Assembly: GCA_025345505.1 (NCBI GenBank)
Contig: JANVCC010000270.1
Span: forward strand, 8,025,625-8,089,624
Length of the DNA stretch: 64,000 bases
Source: Todiramphus chloris collaris
Taxonomy: Eukaryota > Chordata > Aves > Coraciiformes > Alcedinidae
Direction: 5' to 3'
The position numbers were made by a program, and so were the translations under genes. Under the pieces are notes generated by a model. It was not told the origin of the DNA. It saw only the letters and a program-made list of their open reading frames with translations, and made no database searches. Shown here piece by piece: positions 13,406 through 26,800 of this stretch. How positions within the stretch are numbered: the stretch's first letter is position 1; every line of letters starts with the position of its first letter.

Positions 13406-15144
13406 TGAAAGCCTATGGAGAACTTTCACCCTATGTCTAGGAAAGGTTAGGATGCATTAATTTGGGTGTTTGTTTTGAGGGAGGAAGAATGGGGAAACTT
13501 CTAACTGCTGAATGTTGTTCCTTTTGGTTAGTTTCTTTGTAATGTCAACATATATTCTCTTCCATATCTCAATAAACATCTTCATATGTAAGCCAAGAAT
13601 ATTGAATGAATACCTTTCACCAAATCAAAATGAAATGATATCTTCATAAGACCCATCAAGTCTTTCCCCATTATAGTAGTTTAAGCTCCAAGACTATGAG
13701 CCAATGAGTTTTAAACAGCCTGTTTCCTAATTAGTACGTAGCTCTGTCATTTAGCCCTGGCCTTGACCCTGCTACCTCAACTGTCTCACCTGCTGTTGCC
13801 TAAGAATTCCTCAGGGATGGAGACAGGCTGCACCTGATTTTTCTGTACTATGAGCAGGCAGAGCTCAGGGATCCAGCTGAAAGGGAAATTACACTGCCCT
13901 GTGAGGATGCTGTGTGCAGGCAAGCCGTGGTTTTATCCTCCCCCAGTAAAACATATGATACACAGTTTATAGGCTTGGTGCTCCAAAGATGGAAGGGAAG
14001 TATAGTCAAGAAACAGTTGTTTTAAATTCATTCCCACTTTTATTAGGCATTATTTTATATGTCTGAATCTGCAATGTATATCATTTCAAAAGTAGAAGAT
14101 TTTGTGTGTGACACAGAGAACTGATCGCAAATGACTGAAGCTCAGAGTAAAACAGAAAAGTAAATTGAAGTCTTTTAAGTTAATCTATGAAGCTTTACAC
14201 ACTCTGGATGGGAACAGAACTAGCAGTTCCAGATAACAGAATTGTATCTGGACTGAATTTGATGCATCTATCATAAAATTATTAATTCAACTACTGTCCA
14301 GGGCAGTGTAGTCCATCTGAACAAGTCATCCTCTCCTGCCAAGGAACGTGAACTAGTGGGGAAAAAAGTGGGAGGACTCATATTGATATTTATTAGATTT
14401 GGGGTTTAACCCCATATATTTTTTTTGTTAACTGAAAAATACATGTTGTATTTAAATGCCCTTGCACCAATGAGTAATAGTCCTCCCAGTGAATCCACTA
14501 TAAATACACCAATGGAATTTTAAAGAAAATAAATGTTATGTTGGCCTGGCACATAGAGTAGGTTCCTTCTTCTGAAAAATGTTATGAAGTCTAAATGCCT
14601 GAAAAGAACTAAAATGGGCCTAAAACGGCTGCTCTAAACCTTGTTACATAACCAATGTAAAGATGCTGCAGTGCCACTGTCTCTATTTGAGTGTCAGATA
14701 ATTACTGAGTATTCTGGGGTGCCTTTTCCTCCTAAGCCCCGATTTGGTGATCAAATCCACCCAAACACCACAGGACAGAATTGTCCTGCTGCACAAGGTA
14801 ACACTTGCTTTGAGATCTCCAGGTAGACCTGAGAAATGTCAGGAGGTTGAGCTTCAGGGGTTCAGCCTTTTGTAAAGCAAAAGTGGGGAACAGAAACACG
14901 CTGTGGTCAAGTGGTAAATCCCAGCTAAAGGTGCCCGATCTGCAATTCTGGTCGTCTTCTTTTAGCCTCAGGATCGACTTTTGCTTTTAGAAACACTAAT
15001 GGTTAAAACCTATTGAATCTTGGATGAACATTTACAAGACAGGAGCATTTGTCCTTAAATTCCAAAGGCTTTTGAGAAGCTCTGTCACTTCTCTCAGATG
15101 ATGGAAAACAGCATTTGTGGAAGAAATGCTATTCTCTAATGAGT
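13406..15144. other. Spacer, no gene seen
   Basis: AT-rich non-coding DNA with no recognised repeat or coding signal. Confidence 0.55.
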
Positions 15145-15310
15145 GCCTGCTTTAATCCAGAGCACACCAGAGGCTAAATAAGCTGAGTGGATTTAGCCAA
15201 ATGCACATACAGTTCAGAGAGGCCTCGCTGAGGCTAATGGATCATTGTTACGCCAGGATATAATGCATAAATTGGCAAGTGTCTGTCCCTTGCATGTTTG
15301 ACGCAGTCTC
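15145..15310. other. Possible enhancer-like block
   Basis: Repeat-free segment with a homeodomain-type TAATGG at 15235-15240 next to a SOX-type ATTGTT at 15244-15249, and further AT-rich motifs (ATAATGCATAAATT). The motif pairing is suggestive but short motifs occur by chance. Conservation is not tested. Confidence 0.2.
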
Positions 15311-18300
15311 TGGATGAACACGTAAGGCCACATTTGCTTGCTTTCTATAGTACTCTTTCTTACAGTCAAAACTTAATTTGTATTCTCAAAATGGCATAAA
15401 AAGTTCCAGAAATAATTCAAAGTAATTAAAAATAAAAGGGCAGGAATCCGGTGCCAGGGAGGGGAGCATTTTCTCTTTTAGCCTCTTTTTGTAGATCCTG
15501 TTGTGCCAAGACAGAAAACAGTGAGATGTTCAAATATTAATAAAGTGGTAGCACAGCCAAATTAAAATGCCCCAATTCTCATAAGTAATGCTTCCAGCAG
15601 AGCACAAAAGAATAAACAAGCCCCCAAACTAGTGAAGGGGAATTTATGACCCACCATCTGAGCTGCCAAGAACTCCCTACATGCTGACACGGAGGATGGC
15701 GTGGAATTGCTCTGCCTCTAAACTTCACCCAACTCTGCACTATGGAAACAATTCAGCACTGCTCCTAGCCATGGAAAGTCTTCTGCTGGCTTCTTGAGGT
15801 CATCAGTCCCTGCTTGGCATGTACCACTCTACCTGCACAAAGACATGCAGCATGGTTTTCTTTACAGCAGCAACACTCAGAATACGAGAAGGAGCAGGAG
15901 CTGCATTTCATGATGCAGGGAAAACCACCAGGTTTGCCATCACTGGGGCAATCAAAAGTAAGGTTGGACACTGACATGAAAGCATCAGTAGGGGAAATTA
16001 GGATTTGGGTTGGCTTTTTTTTTTTTTTTAATAGCAGATTCAAGAGACTGCAAATTTCTTGAAAGTGCTATTTAAGCAAACCTGCCTGGAAGGAAGAACT
16101 TGGACATGGACCTACACATGCTGTGTATTGCAGACACCTAGGGCACTGCACTACATCTGACCTGGCTAGACGTTAAGCCTGTGTGCTATGGTATCAAAAA
16201 GCATTTTGCAGGTTTTAGCTTAAAGCAAGGAAACAAAACCCCAAACACTGTCTTCCTAATACATCTTCTCTCGGTGCTACTCCGTTCCCCCTTCTACACA
16301 ATCAGACATAAAGACAAATCGAGCTAAAAGGCAGACATCATGGTCACCTTATTCCACCACTCTAATGAATTTGAGACGTGGCAGTTTTCTTTACATGCTT
16401 TCCCTCTGTCATGTATTCTGGTTCAACTCATACCAAAGTTTTATTTAAGTGCCTTTTCTTATTGCATTCCCTAGTCAGACAACCTGTCTCTTTCTAGGCT
16501 GTTTTTCCAATCCAAAACTTGTCCCACGTTTCAGCTGTGATTTTGGTCCAATCTCTGAATGGATATAGAAATGTTTTGTGATGTTTCAAGCATCACTATG
16601 AAAATTTGGAAAGGCAGCACCTGTCCTTTTATCCCTAATCTACCCCTTGGCAGGCTTCTCTACCAAAGAGCTGGTCTATGGTCTCTCTCTCTAAGGTAGA
16701 GTTTGCCTTTTTGCAGATTTTTTTCTTGTGTTTAAGACACATATTATCCCTCACTTTTCACCTTGCATTATTTACACATTTATCAGATGTAGTTCTCTAT
16801 GCTTCTCTATCTCTTTGTATGGAAAAGGAAGCTTCAAATAGTGAGGAAATGGGTCTAAATCAATTTCTAGAACTGTAGATTTAGGTTCTTCTGTTCACTC
16901 TTACCAGTCACTGGCAATGACCATGGAATTAGATGCCTCCACAGCTGAAAAAGAGTCAGTGCAGAAGTGGAACAGATAATTTGCTGGGTCATTCTGATAC
17001 TCAATATTCCCAGCTGCTGATGTATCCAGCATCCACACAGTCACTGTTAAGAGACTCTTGAGTGAGCTCACACAAATACACCTACTCTCTCCCTCAAGGA
17101 CTTCCCAGACCTGTAGGAGTGGTTGAGTTCCTCCTCCTCTTGCACATTTGATCCCGGCCCTCTCCTGCTGTGAGACCACATTTCTACAAGTGGAGTTTGA
17201 ACACAGATGTTTTGGAGAGCATGTCTCTTTCAGTGTTTAAATGTGTAACACCCCTGCCATGGAAAGTAGTGGGAGACTGCTACACACAGCCCCAAGCAGA
17301 TTCTCTGCTAACTAAACTGTACGTACCTGTGCTCTCCGTGTCAGGTACTTATCTTCTGCTCAACACGCTGGAGTGCTTCACTGTCTCCTACTCTGGTGTC
17401 ATTACACTATATACCAGTCTTATACAAATATATCTCACTTGATAAAAGTCATGCACATTTTGCAACCTCCTGGTGTGTGTGGTCATAAAGCATCTTGCTC
17501 TGATAGGTTCCATGAGTTAAATGTGCATGGTGTACAAAGGGGAACAGTTTCAGCCCATACCAGCCCTACCACATTCAAGGGCAATACTCTATAGAAATAA
17601 TGTAAGAGGCTTGCTTGTTTTTCTTGCAGTTTACTAGAAAATTTAGCTGATTAAAACTAGAAAAAGAGATACTTTAAGAAGTAGTTCAGGTTTTCATGTT
17701 TCAATTCAGGCAGAGAGCTGTGGTACCTTCATGACAGCAAAATCAATGCTGACACAGCCATACGTGGACAACGTTTACAGAAATGTAAAAAGAAAGGCTC
17801 CTGGCCTAAGATTCCAGCCTAATTGAGCCAAACACAATAAACATGATAATTATTCCTTCTCACAGTGAAGTGAACAATTCAATTTGGAAGGAAAGATGTG
17901 CCATTGCTGTTCCCCAGCCCTGCTGTTATTTTATTTTATATGCACTGTTACTGCTCATCACAGAGATTTTCTGCATTTAGTTAGGGAGTACCTTTGCCAG
18001 AGAGTTCAAATTATGGTCTAAACTCGGGTTAATGTGGCTTCTGGGGGCTCGACAACACGGAGAAGTTAGAGTGCTATAATGGAAGCTGTTAATTTCTGTC
18101 ACTAAGCCTTTCTGGACACTCTGGGCTGGGCGCAGACCAGCACATGGCCACTGAGTAGAGCATGAGCTGGCTGGGCTTGCGAGAGCTCTGGTTTGACAGC
18201 TGTATATGGCTGCACGAGCACACTGCTCCTCCCAGGCTCTGCGAGAGAGCTGGCTCTGCCATCCCCGACTTGGCACTGCCAGGAGAGAGACTGTTGTCTT

Positions 18301-21300
18301 CCGGGAGAGCTGGTGGGCCAGCCCCAGGATGGGGACAACGGTCCCTGCCACCCCTCCAACAGCTTTTGAGACTGCTGACTCCAGCCTGGAAAACATCCCC
18401 ACCTCCCTGCATCCCTGCTCCCCAGGCAGACAAGCCCACCACACATCAGCCTCACTGCAGAGCTCAGGCCCCCAGACATCTGCCACCCGACACCCTTTCC
18501 AGATGCTGCTTTTGGATGATCACAACTATTGCAAAAGCAAAAGGACCCAGTCCAGTATGTGTACTTCATGTGGATGTTGTCAGCTTCATCTGCCCGGCTG
18601 CCTACATAGAAAAGTACCAAACTGGGGGCTGTGATGCTGCTCTGCATTTCCTGACACTACAGTGCAGAAGTGCTTGAGTCTAATAAAAGCATGTAGTAGT
18701 TTAGCTACCTCCTCATTTCCACTTAGCACCAAATTATACCACCTCTGAATTTCTTGCAACATTACACATCAGTCACCGGGTTAGAAGAAGAGAAGCGTGG
18801 TAAAAGACTTCTCTCCCACAAAAAAATGTGAACTTGCTCATTAAAATATGTGCAGCGCTTGCTTACTCCTGTGTCCTGGCCTTTTTTTCTTGCTTCAAAG
18901 CAATGGCTCTGTCTACACAGGTCTGAAAAAGTGGCATCTTGCATGGTTTCTGCCAAGGAGGATGCTACTGCTTACCTGCTGTCCTCCAAACGGGCAACCT
19001 TCATTCACTGCTGCAAGGGGGCCACGCTCAGTGGGCAACACACATTCAGGGCTGCTCTGAGGAAAAGAAACAGCATAAACAATGGTGAAAGAAGGCAGAT
19101 GCACAGAAAACATTTATCCTACCACCTCAGAACAGAGCAGGGCTGCTGCAAACACCTGGTGCTTTCTCAGGCACAAAGGTAGACAGCTCTGGTGCCTCTC
19201 CTGATGGCAGAGAGCACATGTAGGTCTTGAATATTGACCAAATAATCTTGATGTGACATGGACAAACCTGACACAGTTGAAAGGGCCACTGGCTACTCCA
19301 TGAGTAGACATCCTGAACTTTCCCTCTCCCAAGCACAGCACAAACTTCAGGTGGATTAAAGCACTATCACTGCATGTGGAAAGGTGTTTTGAGTGCACCA
19401 CTCATTTCACTGTGCAGAAATGCCTGCAGACATTATGGGGTTCGCCCCACTGATTTTCTTAACTATTCTAATTAGATGGTAATTTTTACATCAACAAAAA
19501 GTTATCGCGGAGGAGAGGATGCTGCTCACATCTGTACTATACCGAAGCTGAATGGAAGAACATGTGAGCGTTATTAGTGATTAATACTTGACCAGCTCCC
19601 ACTTTCTGAGGAAGACAGATATCCGCTGTGGAAGGAAATGACTAAAGGAACTGTGGGTGTAGCAAGGTAGTTCAATTGGTCCAAGAAAATTGTGGTTTCT
19701 CTAAAGGAAGGTTAATAGTTGGCCTGGAAAACAGGCACTGAAGGATTTATTCAAGTCTGTGCATACATATGACAATAACAAACAGTCTTACCAACCTCCT
19801 TTTATATCTCTGCACCAACATATCTGTGCTCCCTCTCTGATTCAACTGGCACAGAAAATTCCACAAAAAACACAGTGTCTCCCCAAAATGATGATCAGCT
19901 ATTCATCCATGAAACCTTCGCCTTTTGTTTTATCAAGGCAAGGGATGGGAGGAAGCTTTCCTTGAAGCAGATGAACTCTTTGAATGACAGCAGAGAACTG
20001 GTGTTAAAAACTGCATATGGGTTATGCAGAGAAAGACTGGCTGAAATAAGAATAACCGCTGCTGAAAAGAAGATGATATTGCACCTTGTGTTACCTTACT
20101 AGGGAACCTAGAGTGCATATAAACACTACACCCATAGGCAATGCCTTCTGGCTCAGGGTAAAGCTTTTTATGCCTCTTCCCAGAGTCCCTGTTGGCTGTG
20201 GCCCTACATGGGGCTGCTCTCAGCACACTTGGCCCCTCCCTCGCCCCAAAAGTCTTTGAAAACTTGCACCATCATTGCCATGGCTAAAAGAGAGAAGGAA
20301 GGGAATAAGGTTTGGTAATATTCCTCCCCAAACCAGACCTAGCAGAGTCTGAGTGCCTGCTGTGCACACCAGCCAGCTTCAGCAGTGGAGCTGCATCAGA
20401 CTGCCTCCCATTCCTGGATCCCTCCTCATACTGGAACCGCTTGGCACGCAGGGCATCCTCCTCCAATGTGGGAACAGCCTCAGGTGTGCTAAACTGGATT
20501 CATCTTACCCATTCCCTTCTATTTCATGTCAACTTTGGCAGAGGAGGTTTGGGTGTTAGGCAAGTATTTATAGTGTAGCTTTTGTGTATTTTTTGGTACC
20601 TTTTCCACCGAGATAAATTGAGAGGAAATGCAGCATTCAGCATCACAAATGCTTTCTGCCTTACCTCTTCTTTCTCATTGCTCAGGTGTCTGAGGGCTTT
20701 CAGGGATATGCATTTCATCTGTCACAAGGAAATCCAGGACGTGAACTCGACTTCATCAGCTCCATTGTGTTCTGAACTGATGCTGTGCTTGTAGAAAGAA
20801 GTCTCTCTGTACGGGATGAGTTTTCGTCAAATCCTTTGGTGGCTTTTTCATTGGTATTCTCATCCCAGACAAATCACACTGCAATCTATCACATCTCACC
20901 GAATGCTCAGCCTGCTTGCCAGGTTGCTCTCTAGTGTTGCTGTGCTTAGAGGTGCTGATGAAAACATGTTTTCATTCGGTTTGCTTTCACAGCAATTGCC
21001 CTTATTAAGCTACACCCTTTTCACAGTTAGTGTGGAAGAAGGCAAAGAAAAAAAATCCTTCCTTCAGTCACTGACACCTCAGCTGTTTTGACTGCAGCAA
21101 TTGAATGGAACAGATTTTTCATTCTGTTTGTGAGTGCAAGTTATGCTTGGCAGAAAAGGGCACAGCCTTTTTCAGACACGTGAGGTCCATTGCCTTGTAG
21201 TCACAAATCCAGAAGCTGTGGATGCTCCAATTTTCAAACACGCTCCTTACAGTTAGCTTAGATCCCAAGTCCTCTGGCATACAGAATTCCTGAGAAAGGA

Positions 21301-23740
21301 GTTCTTCTGGGAGATTAAGGGAACAGTTTCCTTTTCCTCAGGCCATTAATACTTTAATAAAATGGTCGTCAACTGTGATAACAATTTCTCTTTAGGGAAC
21401 TTCATCTATTAATAAACTTATTACGTAACAAGTCTATCTTTGCTGACACGTAGATTTTCCAATCCTCATCAAGACTGATTCATTTTTTTCCCTTTTAATT
21501 TTGTGTTCTGTTATGTTGGGTTCCTTTGCTAAAAGTGTGTTTTGAGAGTTTGTTTGGTTTGCTTTTACATTGATTTTTCAGTGCTTTCCATCTCCTCAGA
21601 ATCAGGAGAAACTGATGATCTCATCAGAAGTGTTCAGAAAAAGTGTTTTGCTCCTATCTATCAGTCATTTTCCTATAGGTAAAACTCCAGTTCTTCACAT
21701 CCTGATTTCACAGGCACTGGATTATCTGAAAATTATTTCTGCCCCTAAAAATCAAAATTCAGAAAAGAAATAAAATTTATTTAGCAGAAGCTATAATTAT
21801 CCAAGGTTTCAGATGTCTGCCAAGATACCAAGGTTACCATTATTCAGTGTAATTAATGCTTTCACCAATTTAGAAGACTCTACAAACATCATGGCCTCGT
21901 GCTACTAGACAATGAGTGCTTTCTATGAGATGATAAATGCCTTTACCTCCTATAGATTTATCAGCATCTTGCAGGTTCAGGTTCCATCAGGATCTATGCT
22001 GGTCACGTCTAGGAAAGGCTGAACCAGTTAAGAAAAAAAAACAACCCAGCTTTCAGCCCCAACTCTCCAATGTCCCAGCTGAGCAGAAACTAGAAACCAG
22101 TCTGTTACTGGAAATGAACACTACCCCAATTTTTGATTTTCAGTTTTCTTTTTTTTTTAAGTTTTCAAAGAGTTTAAATAAGGATTCACTTCTTTCTATA
22201 TAACCTCACATATCCATGTCGTTACTGAGAACACTCTGGAAATTGTGCAAGGAAGAAAAGTCCAAATGTACTTTGTGAGCTCAAAATGACTCGTTAAACT
22301 TTGGGGTGTTTAGCTGCAAATAAATCATGTTACTTGTAACTCACTGACAATGACTGCTTCTCATTGCAGCAAACGGGGAAGAAATGGACCTTGTCTGTGT
22401 CTCCACTGTCATCTCAAATGTGACCACGGTGTAGGGTGGAGGTATTGGATCGAACTGAAGTTAGTTTGTTTGGGAGGCAGGCTGGTAACAACTGTGCTGG
22501 ACTTGGTGTCAGCGAGCTTACCCCTTTCCTCAGCTGGTTTACAGCCAGCTGAAGGCACTGTGCTGGAGTTGTCTCCACTGCCTGACAGACTTGGGTCTCC
22601 TGGGTGGAAGTCTAACTTTCCACAGTAGGTCTCTGTGCTCCAGAGAGGAGCCTGAAGTATAAACCAAGCAGGCCCTCTGTCATGGCAAAAAAAGGTAAAA
22701 AAATCATGAGTTTGTGAACAAAATCCTCTCTCTTGCATCATTTTAAAATTGTAAAACCTATCTAATAATAATCCATGAATCAGCAACAGTGGAATGAACA
22801 AAAACAGTGAACAGGTTCCTCCCCAGGTTATAAACAGAGATCAGTTTGAGATTTATGGAGGATTCCGGGCTTAATAATTCATAATAATAATAATAATTTG
22901 TTATTTAAAAGCCATAAACTATGACAAATACACAGGAAGCTCATTCAAACAGATTCCTTTCAAATCACTCTGCGTGAGTCACTGACTTTGCAGAAGATGG
23001 CTCTTGAGTCAGTAATAGAAGTCTGAAGACTGGGATGGCATTCCTAACTCCACCACAAAATATGTTTTTGGCATTAGTTAAAAATCACTCTGTGGGCTTC
23101 CTCATCCACCAGTGTAAGGTGAATAAAGCTTCTGCCAACACTTCCATAAAAATATTAGTTCATTCATGTCACTGAGACCTGATCTAAAAAGTGATCGCTG
23201 AATAAAAAACCTTTGTGATCATTCTAAAAATCCAAATTAAAACCTAAAATCTTTCCCTCTGAAAAGATTCCTGGAATTGTTTGGGTCTGAAAATATGCCT
23301 TCCCTCTCAATCTAGTGAGGCAAGCCATGGGTCAGATGTCAGCCACGAGCTATGAAGAAATGCAGATCGATAAGCGAGCTACACTGGCTATCAAAACTAT
23401 TTCAGTTCTATTATGAAATTACCAAAACTGAAGAGTCTTCAGGGTCCTCTTCGTAAGGACAATTTAGCTGACAGCCCTTCTCTTGGCAGTGCCTCTCCCT
23501 AGGAACGTCCTCCAATGGAAGCTGTTGAGACTCAAGCGCTTGGCCTTCCTCAGGAGAGCGATGAGCGGAAGCCCTCCCTGCCAACATGCTTCCAGCCCCA
23601 ACTGCTCCGTGCGTTGCCTGCCCTTTAAAACGCAATGCCAGGGAAGCTGTGCCCACCACCACGGGCAGGCAGAATCACCCCCATCCAATTCATCTCCTGC
23701 TTTAGCGCTCACTGGAAAGAAACTCAGGCTGCCCTAGTGG
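15311..23740. other. Spacer, no gene seen
   Basis: About 8.4 kb without a recognised gene. The stretch 18100-18680 is locally G+C-richer and carries long overlapping open frames on both strands (up to 181 codons). They have no known domain and the pattern is typical of chance frames in G+C-rich DNA. A T12-13 run lies near 16017-16029. Confidence 0.5.
22881..22897. repeat. Short (AAT)n microsatellite
   Basis: Five to six copies of a trinucleotide ATA/AAT repeat. It is likely length-variable but otherwise ordinary. Confidence 0.9.
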
Positions 23741-23875
23741 CAGACAACAGGCGGTTCCGAGACAGCAACCATCCATTTCTACACAGCCTACAAGTTTGCT
23801 CTCATTTGGCTAATTATCCCATTAACCTGCACGGAGAGATTCAATTACTGCAGCTGTGGGTGACTGAATAAAGGG
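23741..23875. other. Possible regulatory block with paired TAAT motifs
   Basis: Contains GGCTAATTATCCCATTAACC, where two TAAT/ATTA homeodomain cores flank a TTATCCC core of bicoid/OTX-like shape. CAATTACTGCAGCTG follows, joining another ATTA to an E-box. The segment is repeat-free. Function is inferred from motifs only. Confidence 0.25.
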
Positions 23876-26800
23876 CCCCAGCAGTGGGCCTGGAGTGTGG
23901 GGGTCTGTGCTAACTTTCTTTGGTGCATTTGTAGCTGCCTGAGCTAAGCTGTCCCTTATGAGACCCAGCAAAATTTTTATTATAATCATGAACAAATAAC
24001 ATTTTCTCTCTCTTTTTCAAGGGAAAATTGGATTAGTGTTGAAGCATTCAAATGGAAATGGCCTGAGCTCAAAACCAGTCACAACTGGTGTACAAGCATG
24101 ACCTGAATGGCTTTGTGGCAAGGTCTATTTGTCAATGAAACTGGAAAAACTCCTAGAAGACCAGAGCTTGAGCTGTATAAAACCTGCCAGCATTTGCACT
24201 GGGGCCATGTGAACTGATCTCATGCAAGGACACAAGTGTCCAACCTGTTCCCTTCAACCACACAAGCCTTGACTTCATGCCCACTTGGACAAGCAATGGT
24301 GGAGTTGCAGCTTTCAGAATCCCACTGATGCCACTGGTACAGCAGATGTTGCTCCCACCAGTCACACAGTGGAACAAGAAGCAAAATACAATAAAACCAC
24401 CATGTCTTTAGTCTCACACCAAGTTCTAAATGGAAGGTGGAACAGAACACAGCTGCAAAATACACGCACTAAAAATCCCAGTAATATAAAAGGTTCATAA
24501 ACCTAACCACTATTCAAACCTAACCAGTACAAAAATTAAGATAAGGAGGCAAAGGATCTGTCTGTTAAATTAATGATAAAGACCAATTATTTTGAACAAC
24601 ACTAGAAATTATATAAATTAAAATAAGAAAAAAAAAAAACAACAAACCAAAACCAAAACCCTTAAACTAACTAGAATTTTTATGTTCCTTATGAAGGGAA
24701 AGTTTGATGAGCATCCATCATTACCTGTAAGGACCTCTCAACCAGAAAGGGCTTGTGGAAATGGACTCTCAGGGCATGCTTGAAGAAAAGGTTTCTGATT
24801 TTTCAGGAAATATCTGAGTAAAGAATATTTTGAGACAAGAAATCCTATTTCTCTGGATAGCCTTCTCCATTGCAAAGGATATTTATGTAATCCAGTCAGT
24901 CAGAGGCAGGGTTTATTGCTACCAAAAGCTCCAGGAGTGATTGTGGGGAGGACAGCACGTGCATTTCGAATTTGGTGGAGATTTCTTATTTATTTCTTAT
25001 TTGGCACTCAGTCTGCAAAGAGCAAATCAGTTATCCTGCCCTATTCTTAAAAGCAGAGAATGAAATCCAGACAGAAAGCAGCTTTCTCCGTGAGAAATAG
25101 TTCCCCTCCTTACACCGGGAAACGTTTTCTTTTCTGGCTAAAGAGGGAACAGCAAGGACCCAGAAAGCTACATGCCAGCAAGCAACTCTTTTAATTAGAC
25201 TTCTCTTCTGAATATCCTTTTGCATTAGTTTCCAGAAAACTTAGCAGACAGTGTTTTTCATTACTGGTACTCTCCCCATCTGTCCTCGTGCACAGGGTAT
25301 CTGTGCACGAAAAGAATTCGCAAGGCTGAAGCCAGAGCAGAGCCTGCTTGGAGATCATTACATTGGTGACTGCGGACAAGAGAGTGGTAAAATTCCCTTC
25401 TATAGGATGAGAGGTATCTGCTGGTTGCCCAGCAACAGGTTGATTAACTGATTTATAATTTTTTTGGTAATGTTTGGTATAAGTTATGGGCAGTGTTTCT
25501 AACCTCACGTGGTCACAGGTTGATGATTTTCATTCTTAAGTTTCATTTCTTGTGCCCAGAGGCCACAATGCTGAGCGTGTGCTATGTTACAAAACAGCTG
25601 AGAAACGGGATTCACAAACCACACCTCACTTGCTCTACCTTTTATCTGGATGCTTTTGTTAGGCACAGTTGGGATACACATGGTGTTTTTGTATCAGCAG
25701 CAGTGATTCAACAGCCACGTACGATCATCATTCCTGCCTGCCAGGGGCTTCCTGCAAACACAGGTATCATATTTTCCACTCTCACCTACACTTTCTGTCC
25801 TTTGCTGATCACCGCTCAAGATGTCAGTGATAACCCTGAATTTTTCAGAGCCTGCTGTAAGAAGGACACTGCCTTTGTCTCTGCATCTGCCACTCTCCCC
25901 CCCAGCCTTCGCAGATAAGTGCAGTCGAGTAGCTCTCGCTGCCGGTCCCCAGAGCCATCGGGCTCAGAGACAGTGCTTTCTTAGGCAGGGACTTTTGCCT
26001 GAAAACCCTCCTTTTGATACAGCTATTGATGCACGTCTTCCATGAGCTTCAGAGCATGATTCAAGAGGAGTTTATTTGGATTAGATTCCGCGGGAACTTC
26101 AATTGTTTGGTTTTTAATTTATCTGAATGCAAAGCTAACAAAAAGGTGACAATTTGAGCTGTATCCATTGAGGGTGGTGAGATTTTGTGCCTTATTATTT
26201 GTATGTGAAGTGTTAATACGTAACTAACTGCTGTGTCAACAGGCACTCCAAATCTTTAAATAACAATGCAGCAAAATATCCAGGTTTCAAGAGTACTTGT
26301 CTCTTTCTGTGTAGAAGCTGAAAATGTTGTGTTGCACAATGTACTAGGGAGTATCACGTCGCATGACACGACATCATTTGACCTAACGTTATAGAAGTTG
26401 GGTGGCATGGTGCATGTGCCAGCACAATAAAAACATCCTATGGGAAGTTCTGAGCTGTGCAGAGGTCCTGTAAGTATTTAAATACGTACATGATGGGTGA
26501 TAAACTAGCAATTTGATGGTCTAAAATTAAAACACTTTGCCATTGCTTTAAAATGCAACTACTATAGTTTGCCGTGTCATTCCTCCTTTGTAACTGGTGA
26601 AAGAAAACGTGGTATAGCTTGTAACACAGAATTATTCCTAGGCAGGACAAAAGTGGAGCCTTTTTGCTCATGTATTTGACACTCCCTTGAACTTTGCTGG
26701 TCTGGGTAAAACAGAAGTAGGAATGATCTTTGGTTTTGTTCCATCAAACAGTAACCCCTAATTGATACAGTTTTGCTGAACTGCAGTTTAGGCTTAGTGA

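Noticed and set aside
18102-18677. Overlapping open frames of 117-181 codons on both strands
   Set aside because: Several frames are open at once in a G+C-richer patch, none with a known domain. This is expected by chance where stop codons are rare.
24228-24241. GGACACAAGTGTCC palindrome as a receptor or T-box site
   Set aside because: Half-site spacing does not fit steroid receptor elements, and one palindrome of this length is expected by chance in 64 kb.
26345-26385. Local inverted GTCG/CGAC motifs around ATCACGTCGCATGACACGAC
   Set aside because: Arms of only four bases. Not a meaningful structure.
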